Shown here piece by piece: positions 31,360 through 41,164 of a stretch of 64,000 bases of DNA. How positions within the stretch are numbered: position 1 is the stretch's first letter; every line of letters starts with the position of its first letter. Under the pieces are notes generated by a model that made no database searches, was not told the DNA's origin, and saw only the letters and a list, made by a program, of their open reading frames with translations. The stretch comes from an uncultured Candidatus Saccharibacteria bacterium (lineage in GTDB: Bacteria > Patescibacteriota > Saccharimonadia > Saccharimonadales > Saccharimonadaceae), in NCBI GenBank assembly GCA_946414345.1, contig CAMKOB010000003.1:1-64000 (forward strand), written 5' to 3'. Position numbers and translations under genes: made by a program.

Positions 31360-32358
31360 TTATTTATCCTTTAATGTTAAATACATTACTGCTTTAATTG
31401 TGTGCATACGATTCTCTGCTTCATCCATCACCGCCGACCTTTCACTGTTAAATACTTCGTCGGTCACCTCCATCTCAGAAATACCAAATTTCTCGTATAC
31501 ATCCTTTGCCGTGCTCGTATTCAAATCATGGAACGATGGCAGACAATGTAGGAAAATCGTTTCTGGCTTTGCGCTTTTCATCATCTCCATAGTCACCTGA
31601 TATGGCTGCAATAGCAAAATTCTTTCACCCCATTTTTCTTTATCCTCCCCCATTGATAACCATACGTCAGCATAAATTGCATCTGCTGTACCCTTCAAGG
31701 TATTCACGTCATCCGTGATTGTAATTTCCGCGCCTGACTTTTCTGCTTCCAGCTGACATGCTGCAATAATCTCATCAGAAGGCTTCAGCTCTTTTGGCCC
31801 ACAGGCAATATAATTTACACCCATTTTTGCACTCATCATCATCAGAGAATTTGATACGTTATTACGCGTGTCACCCACAAAGGCCAATGTCTTACCATGT
31901 AAATCTCCGAGCCTTTCTTCCATCGTCATAAAATCCGCCAACGCTTGCGTTGGATGGCAAGAATCCGTTAATCCGTTCCAAACTGGTACGTTAGAATACT
32001 CTGCCAAAGTGTTAACAGTTTCTTGTTTAAAACCGCGGAATTCAATTCCATCATAAAAACGCGCCAAAACCTGCGCCGTATCCGCCACAGATTCCTTATG
32101 CCCCATCTGTGAACCAGTCGGATCAAGATAAGTCACGCCCATACCCAAATCATATCCTGCCACTTCGAAAGCACACCGCGTCCGAGTTGAAGTTTTTTCA
32201 AACACGATCACAATATTTTTATCAGGAAAACACTTATGGTTCTTCCGTTCATGTTTCAATTTCTTGAATGCTTTTGAAACGTCAAGCATGTAGCGTAGCT
32301 CTTCAGCGCTAAAATCTTGTATCTTTAAAAAATCCTTTCCTGTAAAATCCATACACAT
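31360..32358 (-). CDS. arcB: ornithine carbamoyltransferase
   Basis: FEKTSTRTRCAFEVAGYDLGMGVTYLDP, DSCHPTQALADFMT, FLHCLPSFHD. Confidence 0.95.
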   Translation of the reverse strand: MCMDFTGKDFLKIQDFSAEELRYMLDVSKAFKKLKHERKNHKCFPDKNIVIVFEKTSTRTRCAFEVAGYDLGMGVTYLDPTGSQMGHKESVADTAQVLARFYDGIEFRGFKQETVNTLAEYSNVPVWNGLTDSCHPTQALADFMTMEERLGDLHGKTLAFVGDTRNNVSNSLMMMSAKMGVNYIACGPKELKPSDEIIAACQLEAEKSGAEITITDDVNTLKGTADAIYADVWLSMGEDKEKWGERILLLQPYQVTMEMMKSAKPETIFLHCLPSFHDLNTSTAKDVYEKFGISEMEVTDEVFNSERSAVMDEAENRMHTIKAVMYLTLKDK

Positions 32359-32430
32359 GTGCCCTTTTATATATAACCATTATACAAAAAAACATAAGAA
32401 TTTTCAATAAAAACATTATTTTTTCGTTCC

Positions 32431-33180
32431 TTACAAAACTTTATCCAAAAATTCTTGCACTCGTTTCGTCTCCGGATGATCAAAAAATCTTTCCGGTGAA
32501 GCTTCTTCAATTATTCTGCCTTTATCAATAAAAACAATTCGCGACGCGATTTCTTTGGCGAATCCCATTTCGTGTGTCACAATCATAATCGTCATTCCGT
32601 TATTGGCTAGCTCGCGAATCAAATCCAACACATCACCAATTGATTCCGGATCAAGTGCCGAAGTTGGCTCATCAAACAACAAAATCTCCGGTTCCATCAT
32701 CATTGCTCGAATAATTGCAATTCTCTGTTTTTGTCCACCAGACAAACTTGCTGGATACACATCTGCTTTATTCGTCAAGCCAATATGCCTCAACAAATCC
32801 AAAGCCTTTCTCACCGCCGCATCATAATCCATCACTTTGAGCGTTACCGGCGCCAAAGTCAAATTATCCATTACCGTAAGATTATTAATCAAATTAAAAT
32901 GCTGAAACACCATCCCTACATCTTCGCGAATTTTCCGAATATTCTTATCTGTCACCAACATACCATTAAAATAAATCTCACCCGACGTCGGCTCCTCCAT
33001 CCGGTTTATGCAACGAAGAAACGTCGATTTACCAGATCCACTCGGACCCAATACTACCACCCTTTCACCTTTTTTTAATGAAAAATCAATCCCGCGCAAA
33101 ACCGAATTTTCACCAAAGCTCTTCCTTAAATTCATAATTTGCAGTATCGGCGTGTTGTCTGCCATCTTTTTTTTACCCAT
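32431..33180 (-). CDS. polar amino acid ABC transporter ATP-binding protein
   Basis: VLGPSGSGKSTFLRCINRMEEPTSGEI...LSGGQKQRIAIIRAMMMEPEILLFDEPTSALDPE; N-terminal start uncertain. Confidence 0.92.
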   Translation of the reverse strand: MGKKKMADNTPILQIMNLRKSFGENSVLRGIDFSLKKGERVVVLGPSGSGKSTFLRCINRMEEPTSGEIYFNGMLVTDKNIRKIREDVGMVFQHFNLINNLTVMDNLTLAPVTLKVMDYDAAVRKALDLLRHIGLTNKADVYPASLSGGQKQRIAIIRAMMMEPEILLFDEPTSALDPESIGDVLDLIRELANNGMTIMIVTHEMGFAKEIASRIVFIDKGRIIEEASPERFFDHPETKRVQEFLDKVL

Positions 33181-33181
33181 T

Positions 33182-33880
33182 CTAACTCCTCCTATCACTC
33201 TTTCTAAGCCTTTTCTCAAATCTTCCCACCACAAAAGTAATCAGGTATATCGTGACTAAATAGAACAACGCCGCTGTAAACATTGGCACAATGTAGCTTG
33301 CCATGTTTTGCCCCGACCCAATATCTTTCGCCGCCATATTAAGATCGTACATTCCTACCATGCTTACGATTGCTGTCTCTTTAATCACGGTCGTTATTTC
33401 GTTGCCGAGTGCTGGAATTATATTTTTAATTGCTTGTGGTGCAATTATTTTCCGAAAAATTGTAAAATTAGACAAACCCAGCGCCAATCCAGCTTCCCGT
33501 TGTCCGCTATCTACCGACAATATTCCGCCACGAATTATCTCCGAAGTGTAAGCTGCCGAGTTAAAACCAAATGCAAGCACCGCCGTTATTATTTCGGGGA
33601 AATCTCTAATCGCAAAAATCACAAAAAACATAATAAATAATTGCAATGCCATTGGTGTGCCACGAATTACGGCCACATACAAGTTGCAAATAAACTTTGG
33701 TATTTTGTTCCATTTAGATGGTTTTGCCGTCTGTATTAAAGCAATTACCGTCCCTAATAAAAAACCCAGCACAATCGCAAAAAACGAAATCTGCAACGTC
33801 AACAAAAAACCATGCAAAAGCGAATCAATATACTCCGGCGTGCTAAATAGTTCGACTATTTTGCCCCAAAAATCACCCAT
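33182..33880 (-). CDS. polar amino acid ABC transporter permease (HisM family)
   Basis: LHGFLLTLQISFFAIVLGFLLG...VIRGTPMALQLF...GALRSLGLS-type EAA loop (REAGLALGLSNFTIFRKIIAPQAI). Confidence 0.92.
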   Translation of the reverse strand: MGDFWGKIVELFSTPEYIDSLLHGFLLTLQISFFAIVLGFLLGTVIALIQTAKPSKWNKIPKFICNLYVAVIRGTPMALQLFIMFFVIFAIRDFPEIITAVLAFGFNSAAYTSEIIRGGILSVDSGQREAGLALGLSNFTIFRKIIAPQAIKNIIPALGNEITTVIKETAIVSMVGMYDLNMAAKDIGSGQNMASYIVPMFTAALFYLVTIYLITFVVGRFEKRLRKSDRRS

Positions 33881-33900
33881 TTACCTCCTTTATATTTTTA

Positions 33901-34776
33901 TTACTCATCAATCTCCTCCGCAAGTCCCATATATTTAATTACCAATCGGTCGATTTGAGAAATTCCCTTCGGATCTTTTTCAATCATCTCTGCAAGTACT
34001 TCATTGAACGCTTCCAAAAGCTCCGGGTGATTTTTGTTTACCGCAATTGCATATGACTCCTCCACCGCCTCATCCTCTTCAATACTTTCGCCTTCGTAAT
34101 ATAGCGGCGCCGATGCCAAATTTGGATTCTTCCCCACAATAAATTCTGCCGCCAACTCATCCGCAATCACTACGTCCACCATATGTGATTCTATTGCATC
34201 AGACGCCAATTGATGTGAATCCAGACCTTTTAATTCCGTCTTTGTATCTTTCAAAACCCCGTCAGTTATTTCATCCGACGAAAACAAATAACCAGTACTC
34301 CCCATCTGCGAACCAAGTTTTTTGCCTGCAAGCATATCCCAGGTAATATGACCATTTCTAAGCTCAACTTGCCAATTTTTACTATAAATAACATACTGCG
34401 TAGATGTATAATACGGAATGCTAAAATCAACTTTTTTAAGCCGCGCCGGGGTAATTGTTAAACCCGCCGCACCCGCATCTGCTATCTTTCCCGCTTCAAC
34501 ATTATCGATAATAACATCAAACTCAACATTTTTAAGACTTATTGTCTTATTCATTCTTTCAGCCACTCGATTGATAATTTCGACATCTACACCTACAATC
34601 TCCCGTCCATCATAAAATTCAAACGGCGCAAAAAAAGCATTGGTCTCCACGATATAATCAGACATCCGGATATTACTCGCAAAAAACCACCCGCTCGCAC
34701 ATATCATAGCAATAATCAATAGCACCACAACCGTTTCAGCCATCGGAAACTTTTTGTGATATTTCTTTTTTACCAT
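33901..34776 (-). CDS. amino acid ABC transporter substrate-binding protein, membrane-anchored
   Basis: N-terminal TM; FAPFEFYDGREIVGVDVEIINRVAERM...ADAGAAGLTITPARLKKVDFSIPYYTSTQYVIY. Confidence 0.9.
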   Translation of the reverse strand: MVKKKYHKKFPMAETVVVLLIIAMICASGWFFASNIRMSDYIVETNAFFAPFEFYDGREIVGVDVEIINRVAERMNKTISLKNVEFDVIIDNVEAGKIADAGAAGLTITPARLKKVDFSIPYYTSTQYVIYSKNWQVELRNGHITWDMLAGKKLGSQMGSTGYLFSSDEITDGVLKDTKTELKGLDSHQLASDAIESHMVDVVIADELAAEFIVGKNPNLASAPLYYEGESIEEDEAVEESYAIAVNKNHPELLEAFNEVLAEMIEKDPKGISQIDRLVIKYMGLAEEIDE

Positions 34777-34795
34777 AAGCTTATTATATCACACA

Positions 34796-35983
34796 CTATG
34801 CCAACAATTTTTTAAGCTCATTTTTATATGCTCCCACACCCGGCTGGTCAAACGGATTCACGCCAAATAGTTTTGCGGACACCGCACACGCCGTCTCGAA
34901 AAACTGAATCAATTCGCCAAATCCACGCTCGTCAAATGACGACACCGTTATTTCCAAGACCGGTATTCCTCCACTCGCATGCGCCATCTTCACCGCCGTC
35001 ACCATTTTCGCATTCATTTCATCAGTCGGATAATTAATAATTGTTTCAAACAAATTCCGTCTCCCATCCTGCATAAACTGCCCCAGCGAATGCAAATCAG
35101 TCGAATAAATCACCGAATCCGGCAAAATACCTTGATGATTCTTCCCCTCACTTTCGCCGAACAATTGTTTTAACCACTCATTAAAAAATAACGTTGCCGG
35201 TTCAGAACTAGCAAATACCTCCGTGTCATAACCTCGTGCACCTAAATTATAGCGCATCCACGCATACTGCACCGCCGGGTTTTTTATTGTAATTTCTTCG
35301 ATCTCATCAGGGGTAGCAGACTCACCATTTAACACCTCGACCGGGATTTTCTTTACAAAATCCGCTGCACCAGCGAGTAATAAATCAATATCAACTCCTG
35401 CCGCTGCTAGTGGCAAAAGCCCTACCGCCGTCAATACTGAGTACCTTCCACCCACATTATCCGGCACCACAAATCTAGTGTACCCATTCGCCACCGCCTC
35501 ATCATGCAAAGTGCCAGTCTCTGCATCCGTCGTCGCATAAATCCGTGCATACGCTTCCTCAATACCATATTTTTCAATCAATTTTTTCTTAAACGCGTCA
35601 AACGCCACCGCTGGCTCCAAAGTTGTACCGGATTTCGAAATCATGTTAATCGAAAAGTCTCTATCGCCTACCTGGTTCAAAGCATAGTCTAACTCTCGCC
35701 GGCTTAAAGAATTGCCAGCAAATATTATTTCCACCCCACTTTGCGGACGCAAAGCTTCAATTAAAGCCCTATGTCCCAAATACGAACCACCAATTCCGAT
35801 GCACACCAAAACTTCTGCTTCTTCTTGAATCTTCTTTGCAGTATTCTTGATATTCGTTAATTCCTCCATATCCACTCGAACCGGCAAATCAAACCACCCG
35901 CCCATTGGGTCATGATAAATCTCTGTCAAAATACCTTTCGCACGTCCTTCATCAACCTGCGAATCGAAATTAATCCCTATCAT
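34796..35983 (-). CDS. pgi: glucose-6-phosphate isomerase
   Basis: VCIGIGGSYLGHRALIEAL...MISKSGTTLEPAVAFDAFK...FDQPGVGAYK. Confidence 0.94.
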   Translation of the reverse strand: MIGINFDSQVDEGRAKGILTEIYHDPMGGWFDLPVRVDMEELTNIKNTAKKIQEEAEVLVCIGIGGSYLGHRALIEALRPQSGVEIIFAGNSLSRRELDYALNQVGDRDFSINMISKSGTTLEPAVAFDAFKKKLIEKYGIEEAYARIYATTDAETGTLHDEAVANGYTRFVVPDNVGGRYSVLTAVGLLPLAAAGVDIDLLLAGAADFVKKIPVEVLNGESATPDEIEEITIKNPAVQYAWMRYNLGARGYDTEVFASSEPATLFFNEWLKQLFGESEGKNHQGILPDSVIYSTDLHSLGQFMQDGRRNLFETIINYPTDEMNAKMVTAVKMAHASGGIPVLEITVSSFDERGFGELIQFFETACAVSAKLFGVNPFDQPGVGAYKNELKKLLA

Positions 35984-35990
35984 TTACCTC

Positions 35991-36926
35991 CTAACTTTTA
36001 ACTATCGTTCCAGCCTTGCCGGCTAAAGCTTGCGCCAAGTTATCTATATCTGTGATAATACTGGTACGATTCCTCTTTGCAAAACTCACCGCCGCCTGTA
36101 CTTTTGGCAACATCGAACCTGCCGCAAAATAACCATATTTCACCAACCCATCAAGTTCTTTTGCTGAAATTTCCGTTAATGCCCGCTGGTCTTTCAAACC
36201 AAAATTTATAAATACATTTGGCACTGCCGTCACACTCACAAAAATATCCGCCTTGACCAGTTCTGCCAACCGTTCTGCCGCCAAATCTTTATCAATTACC
36301 GCATCCACACCTTTTAATCGCTTCAAAAGCTTCGTCCGATATACCGGGATTCCTCCCCCACCCACAGCGATCACAATTACGCCTTCTTCAACCAACTCAT
36401 TAATCGCTCTTTTCTCCACAATATCAATTGGTTTTGGCGAGGCAACTACGCGACGCCAACCCCGTCCTGCGTCTTCTTTTACTGTCCAGTGATTTTTCAA
36501 AGCCAGCTTCTTTGCCTCCGCTGCTGTATAAAACTCCCCAATTGGTTTAGTTGGATTTTTAAAAGCTGGATCATCCTTATCTACTACTACCTGCGTCACA
36601 ATCGTAGCAACCTTTGGTCTTTTCCCCTCTTTAATAAATGCATTGCTAATGGCTTGCGACAACCAATAGCCAATCTGCCCTTGGCTCATTGCGACCGCCG
36701 TTTCAAGTGGCATCGCCGGCGCTTTTTCCGTCGCCGCCGACTCCTCATGAATCATAATGTTCCCCACTTGTGGACCATTACCATGCGCCACAATTATTTC
36801 ATATTTCTGCGACAAACTAGCAATTAACGCACCAATTTTTTCTGCAACTTTTTTCTGCGCCTCCGCCGTAGATTCACCTTTTTTTTGCAAGGCATTTCCA
36901 CCAAGAGCTAATACAATTTTCTTCAT
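35991..36926 (-). CDS. arcC: carbamate kinase
   Basis: KKIVLALGGNALQKKGES...VAHGNGPQVGNIMIHEESAA...VIAVGGGGIPVYR. Confidence 0.96.
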   Translation of the reverse strand: MKKIVLALGGNALQKKGESTAEAQKKVAEKIGALIASLSQKYEIIVAHGNGPQVGNIMIHEESAATEKAPAMPLETAVAMSQGQIGYWLSQAISNAFIKEGKRPKVATIVTQVVVDKDDPAFKNPTKPIGEFYTAAEAKKLALKNHWTVKEDAGRGWRRVVASPKPIDIVEKRAINELVEEGVIVIAVGGGGIPVYRTKLLKRLKGVDAVIDKDLAAERLAELVKADIFVSVTAVPNVFINFGLKDQRALTEISAKELDGLVKYGYFAAGSMLPKVQAAVSFAKRNRTSIITDIDNLAQALAGKAGTIVKS

Positions 36927-36972
36927 ACACCCATTATAGCACAAGCATCAAAAGCATTACAGCTAAGAACTT

Positions 36973-39900
36973 TTATTTCAAAATGCATCTCACAGAATTA
37001 CCATAGTATCTGTAAGTACCTGAATCGCCAAAACTACTAGTTTGGGTAGAAAGAGAATAAAACCATATAGATTCTGAAGAATGCCTAGTTGAAGTCCACC
37101 ACCGACCTTCCCTACCATATGGATTATACAAATCACCCTGTACAATATAAGAAGAAGAAGGTGTTCTAAAAGCAGTACGTAGATCACTATAATTATGATT
37201 GTAATATGTATCATATAACAACCAAAACTCTCCATCAGTAGTGTCACCCGTTGGCATACGCCAACCCTTAGGACAAACGTCCTCTGTAGCATTCCCGGAG
37301 CTAGGCTTAGAAGTTTTACCATTTCCGTAACAATAAGAGCCCGCACTAGCTGCACAATAATTGTAATATACACCAAACTTCCAGGTATTAGCATTTGCAA
37401 AAGTATCATTTTCATGGCTCGTTGTATCCTTATAGACCGAATTCACCAGTGGAGCAGAATAGCTATACGTATCTTGCGTCCAATCGGATAACGACAGTCC
37501 AGTCATAGGATACTTATCGGTTTCCTCGCCACCGCCATTTCTCAAATAATTTAGCGTTGTATTTGAAGCATTGGTATTATTGACATTAAGACTGTTTACT
37601 ATCGTAGCATCCGTAAGATCCAAAGCTAAATTATCTAGCATCCAGCAGTTATTATCAGCTAGTTTTCGAACCATATAGGTACTACCATCACGAGAATCCG
37701 TCACCGTCTTAGCTGTAGTAGTACAAGTTGTCATAGTCTGCATACAAGATTCTGGATCATCCTCGCACTCTCCATAGCTAAACTTTCCATCTGCGTAAAT
37801 TGTAGCTGCAGACTTAGGCATAGTGAAGGTTGTAGAAGCATTTGACGCATTACCAAACGTACCTGCAGTACCAGCCGTCTGACTCCATCCATTAAAGGCT
37901 GAATTTGAAGCTGGGGTAGCGGAAATACTAATACTTTGCCCCCAACGATATGTATTACCCGCACCAGACACACTTGATATATACGTAGTATTCCTATTAA
38001 TAGTTAGTGCATAAGTATTCCTCGGAAAATCTAGGGACAAATATTGCGCCTCGGTGACGTTCGAAGCTGATACCGTCATAGCGGCATTACCATTATAATC
38101 AGTTACAGTCTTTGCATAAGAACAGTTGCCACCATACAAAACAGTCTCCGTGCCGTCAGTAGTATAATTGGCCGGATAACCACCATTTGCATTTTGAAGC
38201 TTAAATCGCTTAGTACAAGTTACAGTATTCCTCTCGATGGAAACGGTTTGATCCACATTAGCGGTAATGTTATTGTTTGTATAGCTAGCAGATTTATAGG
38301 TGGTAGAATCGAAATTAGAGATACTAGAAGTAGACCAAGAACATGCTTCGCCATAGCGTTTAGTAGTATTTACAGCAACCGTAGCGTTACCATAAGAACC
38401 ATTAGCGGCCTGATATTTGTAACTAATCTTGCACGTAAAGGTATTTCTGTCTACGTTCACAGTTTGATCCACATTGGCAGTAATAGTAGTGCTGTAGCTA
38501 GCAGCTTTGTAAGTGGCATCGGCAGCCCTAGACCAACTACAAGTTTGGCCATATCTCATTGTAGAGTTAATGCCATTTGTGGCAGTAGCATAAGAACCGT
38601 TTGCATTTTGAAGTTGGTATTTAATGAGACAAGTGAAAGTATTGCGATAGAAATCAAGGCTTAATATTTGGGTAGTGGTAACGTTGGAAGCGCTCGTGGT
38701 TCCCTGTGCACCGTTAGCGGCCGTGCTGCTTCCTCTATAGTTAGTTACTGTTTTACTATAAGAACAGGTACCACCATAGTAGGCATTTACGCTGCCATCT
38801 GGAGTGTAGCTAGTCCAGGTACCATCGGCATTTTCTAGTTTGTATTGTTTGTTACAAGTTACTAGCTGTCTTGGTACACTCAATGAGATAGCTTGAGCAG
38901 ATGTTACGTTAGATATTGAAGTCGAGGCAGCTTGGTGCGTAGTGGTAGCGGTCTTAGAATAAGTATAATTTGCACCATAAAGCACATCCACGGTACCATC
39001 TGAAGTGTAAGCAGACGGATAATTACCTGATGTGTCCTGGAGCCTATATTGCTTAGTTATTGTAACGGTTTTTCTCGGTATATTTAGCGAAACAGTTTGA
39101 GCAGATGTCACGTTAGATATTGAAGTCGAGGCAGCTTGGTGCGTAGTGGTAGCGGTCTTAGAATAAGTATAATTTGCACCATAAAGCACATCCACGGTAC
39201 CATCTGAAGTGTAAGCAGACGGATAATTACCATCCGTACCTTGAAGTTTATATTGCTTAGTAACAGTAACGGTTTTTCTTGGTACATCTAGCGAGACGGT
39301 GGTGTCGTTCGTAATTGTGCCAGAAGTCTTAGAAGCAGACTGATGAGAAGTAGTAGCAGTCCTAGAATAGGTATAAGTAGAACCATAGAGGGCCGTGGCA
39401 GTACCATCCGCAGTGTAAGTAGATGGATAGTTACCATCTGTACCTTGAAGTCTGTATTGCTTAGTTATAGTGACGGTATTTCTGTTAATAGAAACTGTTT
39501 GATCTACATTAGCGGTAATATTATCATTAGTATAATTAGTCGCTTGGTAGGTAGTACTATCAAAATTTGAAATACTGGCAGTAGACCAGGAACAAACTTC
39601 ACCATAACGTTTAGTAGTATTTACTGCAACCGTAGTATTACCATAATTACTATCTACATTTTGGTATCTATAACTAATTTTACAAGTAAAGGTGTTCCTA
39701 TATAGATCTAGTGATGCAATAATGCCATCCGTATTATCCATAACAACAGAAGTAGTAGCAGTGCTATTATTGGTACCGTTAGCAGAATTCTTATAGTTAG
39801 CTACAGTCTTAGAGTAAGAACATGTTGAGCCAAATTTTATTTGTTCAGTACCATCTGCTACATATTCACCCCAAGTGCCATCAGCATTTTGGAGCCTATA

Positions 39901-40902
39901 TTGTTTGGTACAAGTGTAGCTATTAGCACTCCACATCGCGTATAGATAATAAGTATCTGGAGAAGTACCAGTAGCATTAATACCAAAGGATTGCCCAGCT
40001 TCAAATTGGTTGGTAGCAGCATTACCACAAACATCTACCCCATCCGTAGTAGTGGTATTGGTCGAGCTAGAAGTACCCATGCACCAGCCAATAAAAGTAT
40101 ACCCTGTTCTTTCTGGGGCAGAAGCAAGAGTTACGGAAGAAACCATAGTACCTTGTGAAATAGTGCCGCTCTGTGGATTAGGGCTAGGCATGCCAGTAAT
40201 AGTAGTTACATTTGCGTTTCTGCTATAACTAATACTATAAGTTACTGGATTAGCAACATATTCAATTACAAGAGCAGAATTAGTGTAGGTACCAGTTGGA
40301 GCAGTAAAATCCATCTTAATCCCAAGCCCCACCGTATAATTATTGGCCGTAGCATTAGCAACCGTTGTTTCATCCATGATAAAACCAACGGTAGAAGCTG
40401 GATAGTAATTTGTAGTATTATTGATACTATTATATTTACTTGGCAAAATGCCCCAAGTATTAGCAGTAAAATTATCCGCCGTGATGCCAGCAGTAGAGAT
40501 AGTTGGTATACTGTCTGTACCGTTAGACAAAGACGTTGCGCCATTATTATCTACCTTCAAACTCACAGTGTATCCAGTAGCGTTATTGGTACTAATACTA
40601 AAAGACGCGTTAGTACCATCATTAGCACTAGAATTAAATGTACCACTAGGATTATCTACATTTAATATAACCGAAGCAGTAGTACTAATACTATTAAAAA
40701 CAAGTGTGGACGGGGTTGGATCTTTAGCAGTAGCTTCCGTGTTAGGAAAAGCAAAATAGACCGGAGACAAAATCGAAATAATCAGAGCAAGCAACAAAAC
40801 AGTTGACACGTATCCAAAAACACCACGCCTACGATTACTTCGTATGTGCGACGAAATATCACGGCGCTTCAACAAAAAGCGTCTTCTAAACAACCTTCCC
40901 AT
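36973..40902 (-). CDS. large surface adhesin: signal region, InlB-type Listeria-Bacteroides repeat, nine ~70-aa MucBP-like repeats, C-terminal FISUMP domain
   Basis: ERTGYTFIGWCMG repeat; nine KQY[KR]LQ/KISY[RK]YQ repeats; DNNCWMLDNL...EDVCPKGWRMPTG...NSVRCILK. Confidence 0.8.
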   Translation of the reverse strand: MGRLFRRRFLLKRRDISSHIRSNRRRGVFGYVSTVLLLALIISILSPVYFAFPNTEATAKDPTPSTLVFNSISTTASVILNVDNPSGTFNSSANDGTNASFSISTNNATGYTVSLKVDNNGATSLSNGTDSIPTISTAGITADNFTANTWGILPSKYNSINNTTNYYPASTVGFIMDETTVANATANNYTVGLGIKMDFTAPTGTYTNSALVIEYVANPVTYSISYSRNANVTTITGMPSPNPQSGTISQGTMVSSVTLASAPERTGYTFIGWCMGTSSSTNTTTTDGVDVCGNAATNQFEAGQSFGINATGTSPDTYYLYAMWSANSYTCTKQYRLQNADGTWGEYVADGTEQIKFGSTCSYSKTVANYKNSANGTNNSTATTSVVMDNTDGIIASLDLYRNTFTCKISYRYQNVDSNYGNTTVAVNTTKRYGEVCSWSTASISNFDSTTYQATNYTNDNITANVDQTVSINRNTVTITKQYRLQGTDGNYPSTYTADGTATALYGSTYTYSRTATTSHQSASKTSGTITNDTTVSLDVPRKTVTVTKQYKLQGTDGNYPSAYTSDGTVDVLYGANYTYSKTATTTHQAASTSISNVTSAQTVSLNIPRKTVTITKQYRLQDTSGNYPSAYTSDGTVDVLYGANYTYSKTATTTHQAASTSISNVTSAQAISLSVPRQLVTCNKQYKLENADGTWTSYTPDGSVNAYYGGTCSYSKTVTNYRGSSTAANGAQGTTSASNVTTTQILSLDFYRNTFTCLIKYQLQNANGSYATATNGINSTMRYGQTCSWSRAADATYKAASYSTTITANVDQTVNVDRNTFTCKISYKYQAANGSYGNATVAVNTTKRYGEACSWSTSSISNFDSTTYKSASYTNNNITANVDQTVSIERNTVTCTKRFKLQNANGGYPANYTTDGTETVLYGGNCSYAKTVTDYNGNAAMTVSASNVTEAQYLSLDFPRNTYALTINRNTTYISSVSGAGNTYRWGQSISISATPASNSAFNGWSQTAGTAGTFGNASNASTTFTMPKSAATIYADGKFSYGECEDDPESCMQTMTTCTTTAKTVTDSRDGSTYMVRKLADNNCWMLDNLALDLTDATIVNSLNVNNTNASNTTLNYLRNGGGEETDKYPMTGLSLSDWTQDTYSYSAPLVNSVYKDTTSHENDTFANANTWKFGVYYNYCAASAGSYCYGNGKTSKPSSGNATEDVCPKGWRMPTGDTTDGEFWLLYDTYYNHNYSDLRTAFRTPSSSYIVQGDLYNPYGREGRWWTSTRHSSESIWFYSLSTQTSSFGDSGTYRYYGNSVRCILK
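38894..39231. repeat. 134-bp near-identical in-frame direct repeats (38894-39027 and 39098-39231)
   Basis: Read base by base: identical except one T/C difference; offset 204 bp = 68 codons. Confidence 0.92.
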
Positions 40903-41052
40903 TAATATTTATTTTTAATGTATGTAGACCTTTTCTAATTAATAGTATAGCATAAACATTTCAAATATAAAAGACTTTTTAAAAAATATTGTCATCTAGA
41001 CAAAATGCCTCGTCCAAATCATTTCCAACAGATTATGCTATAATATATACAT

Positions 41053-41139
41053 GCCCGCTTGGCGGAATTGGTAGACGCGCTAGCTTCAGGTGCTAGTGGC
41101 CTCACGGCTGTGAGAGTTCAAATCTCTCAGTGGGCACCA
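41053..41139 (+). tRNA. tRNA-Leu (anticodon CAG)
   Basis: gcccgcttggcggaattggtagacgcgctagcTTCAGGTgctagtggcctcacggctgtgagagttcaaatctctcagtgggcacca; class II variable arm, encoded CCA. Confidence 0.95.
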
Positions 41140-41164
41140 TAAAAAATCACACCAAAACACAACT

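Noticed and set aside
37990-40090. CRISPR-like or satellite array
   Set aside because: Repeats are in frame and encode protein repeats of a secreted adhesin.
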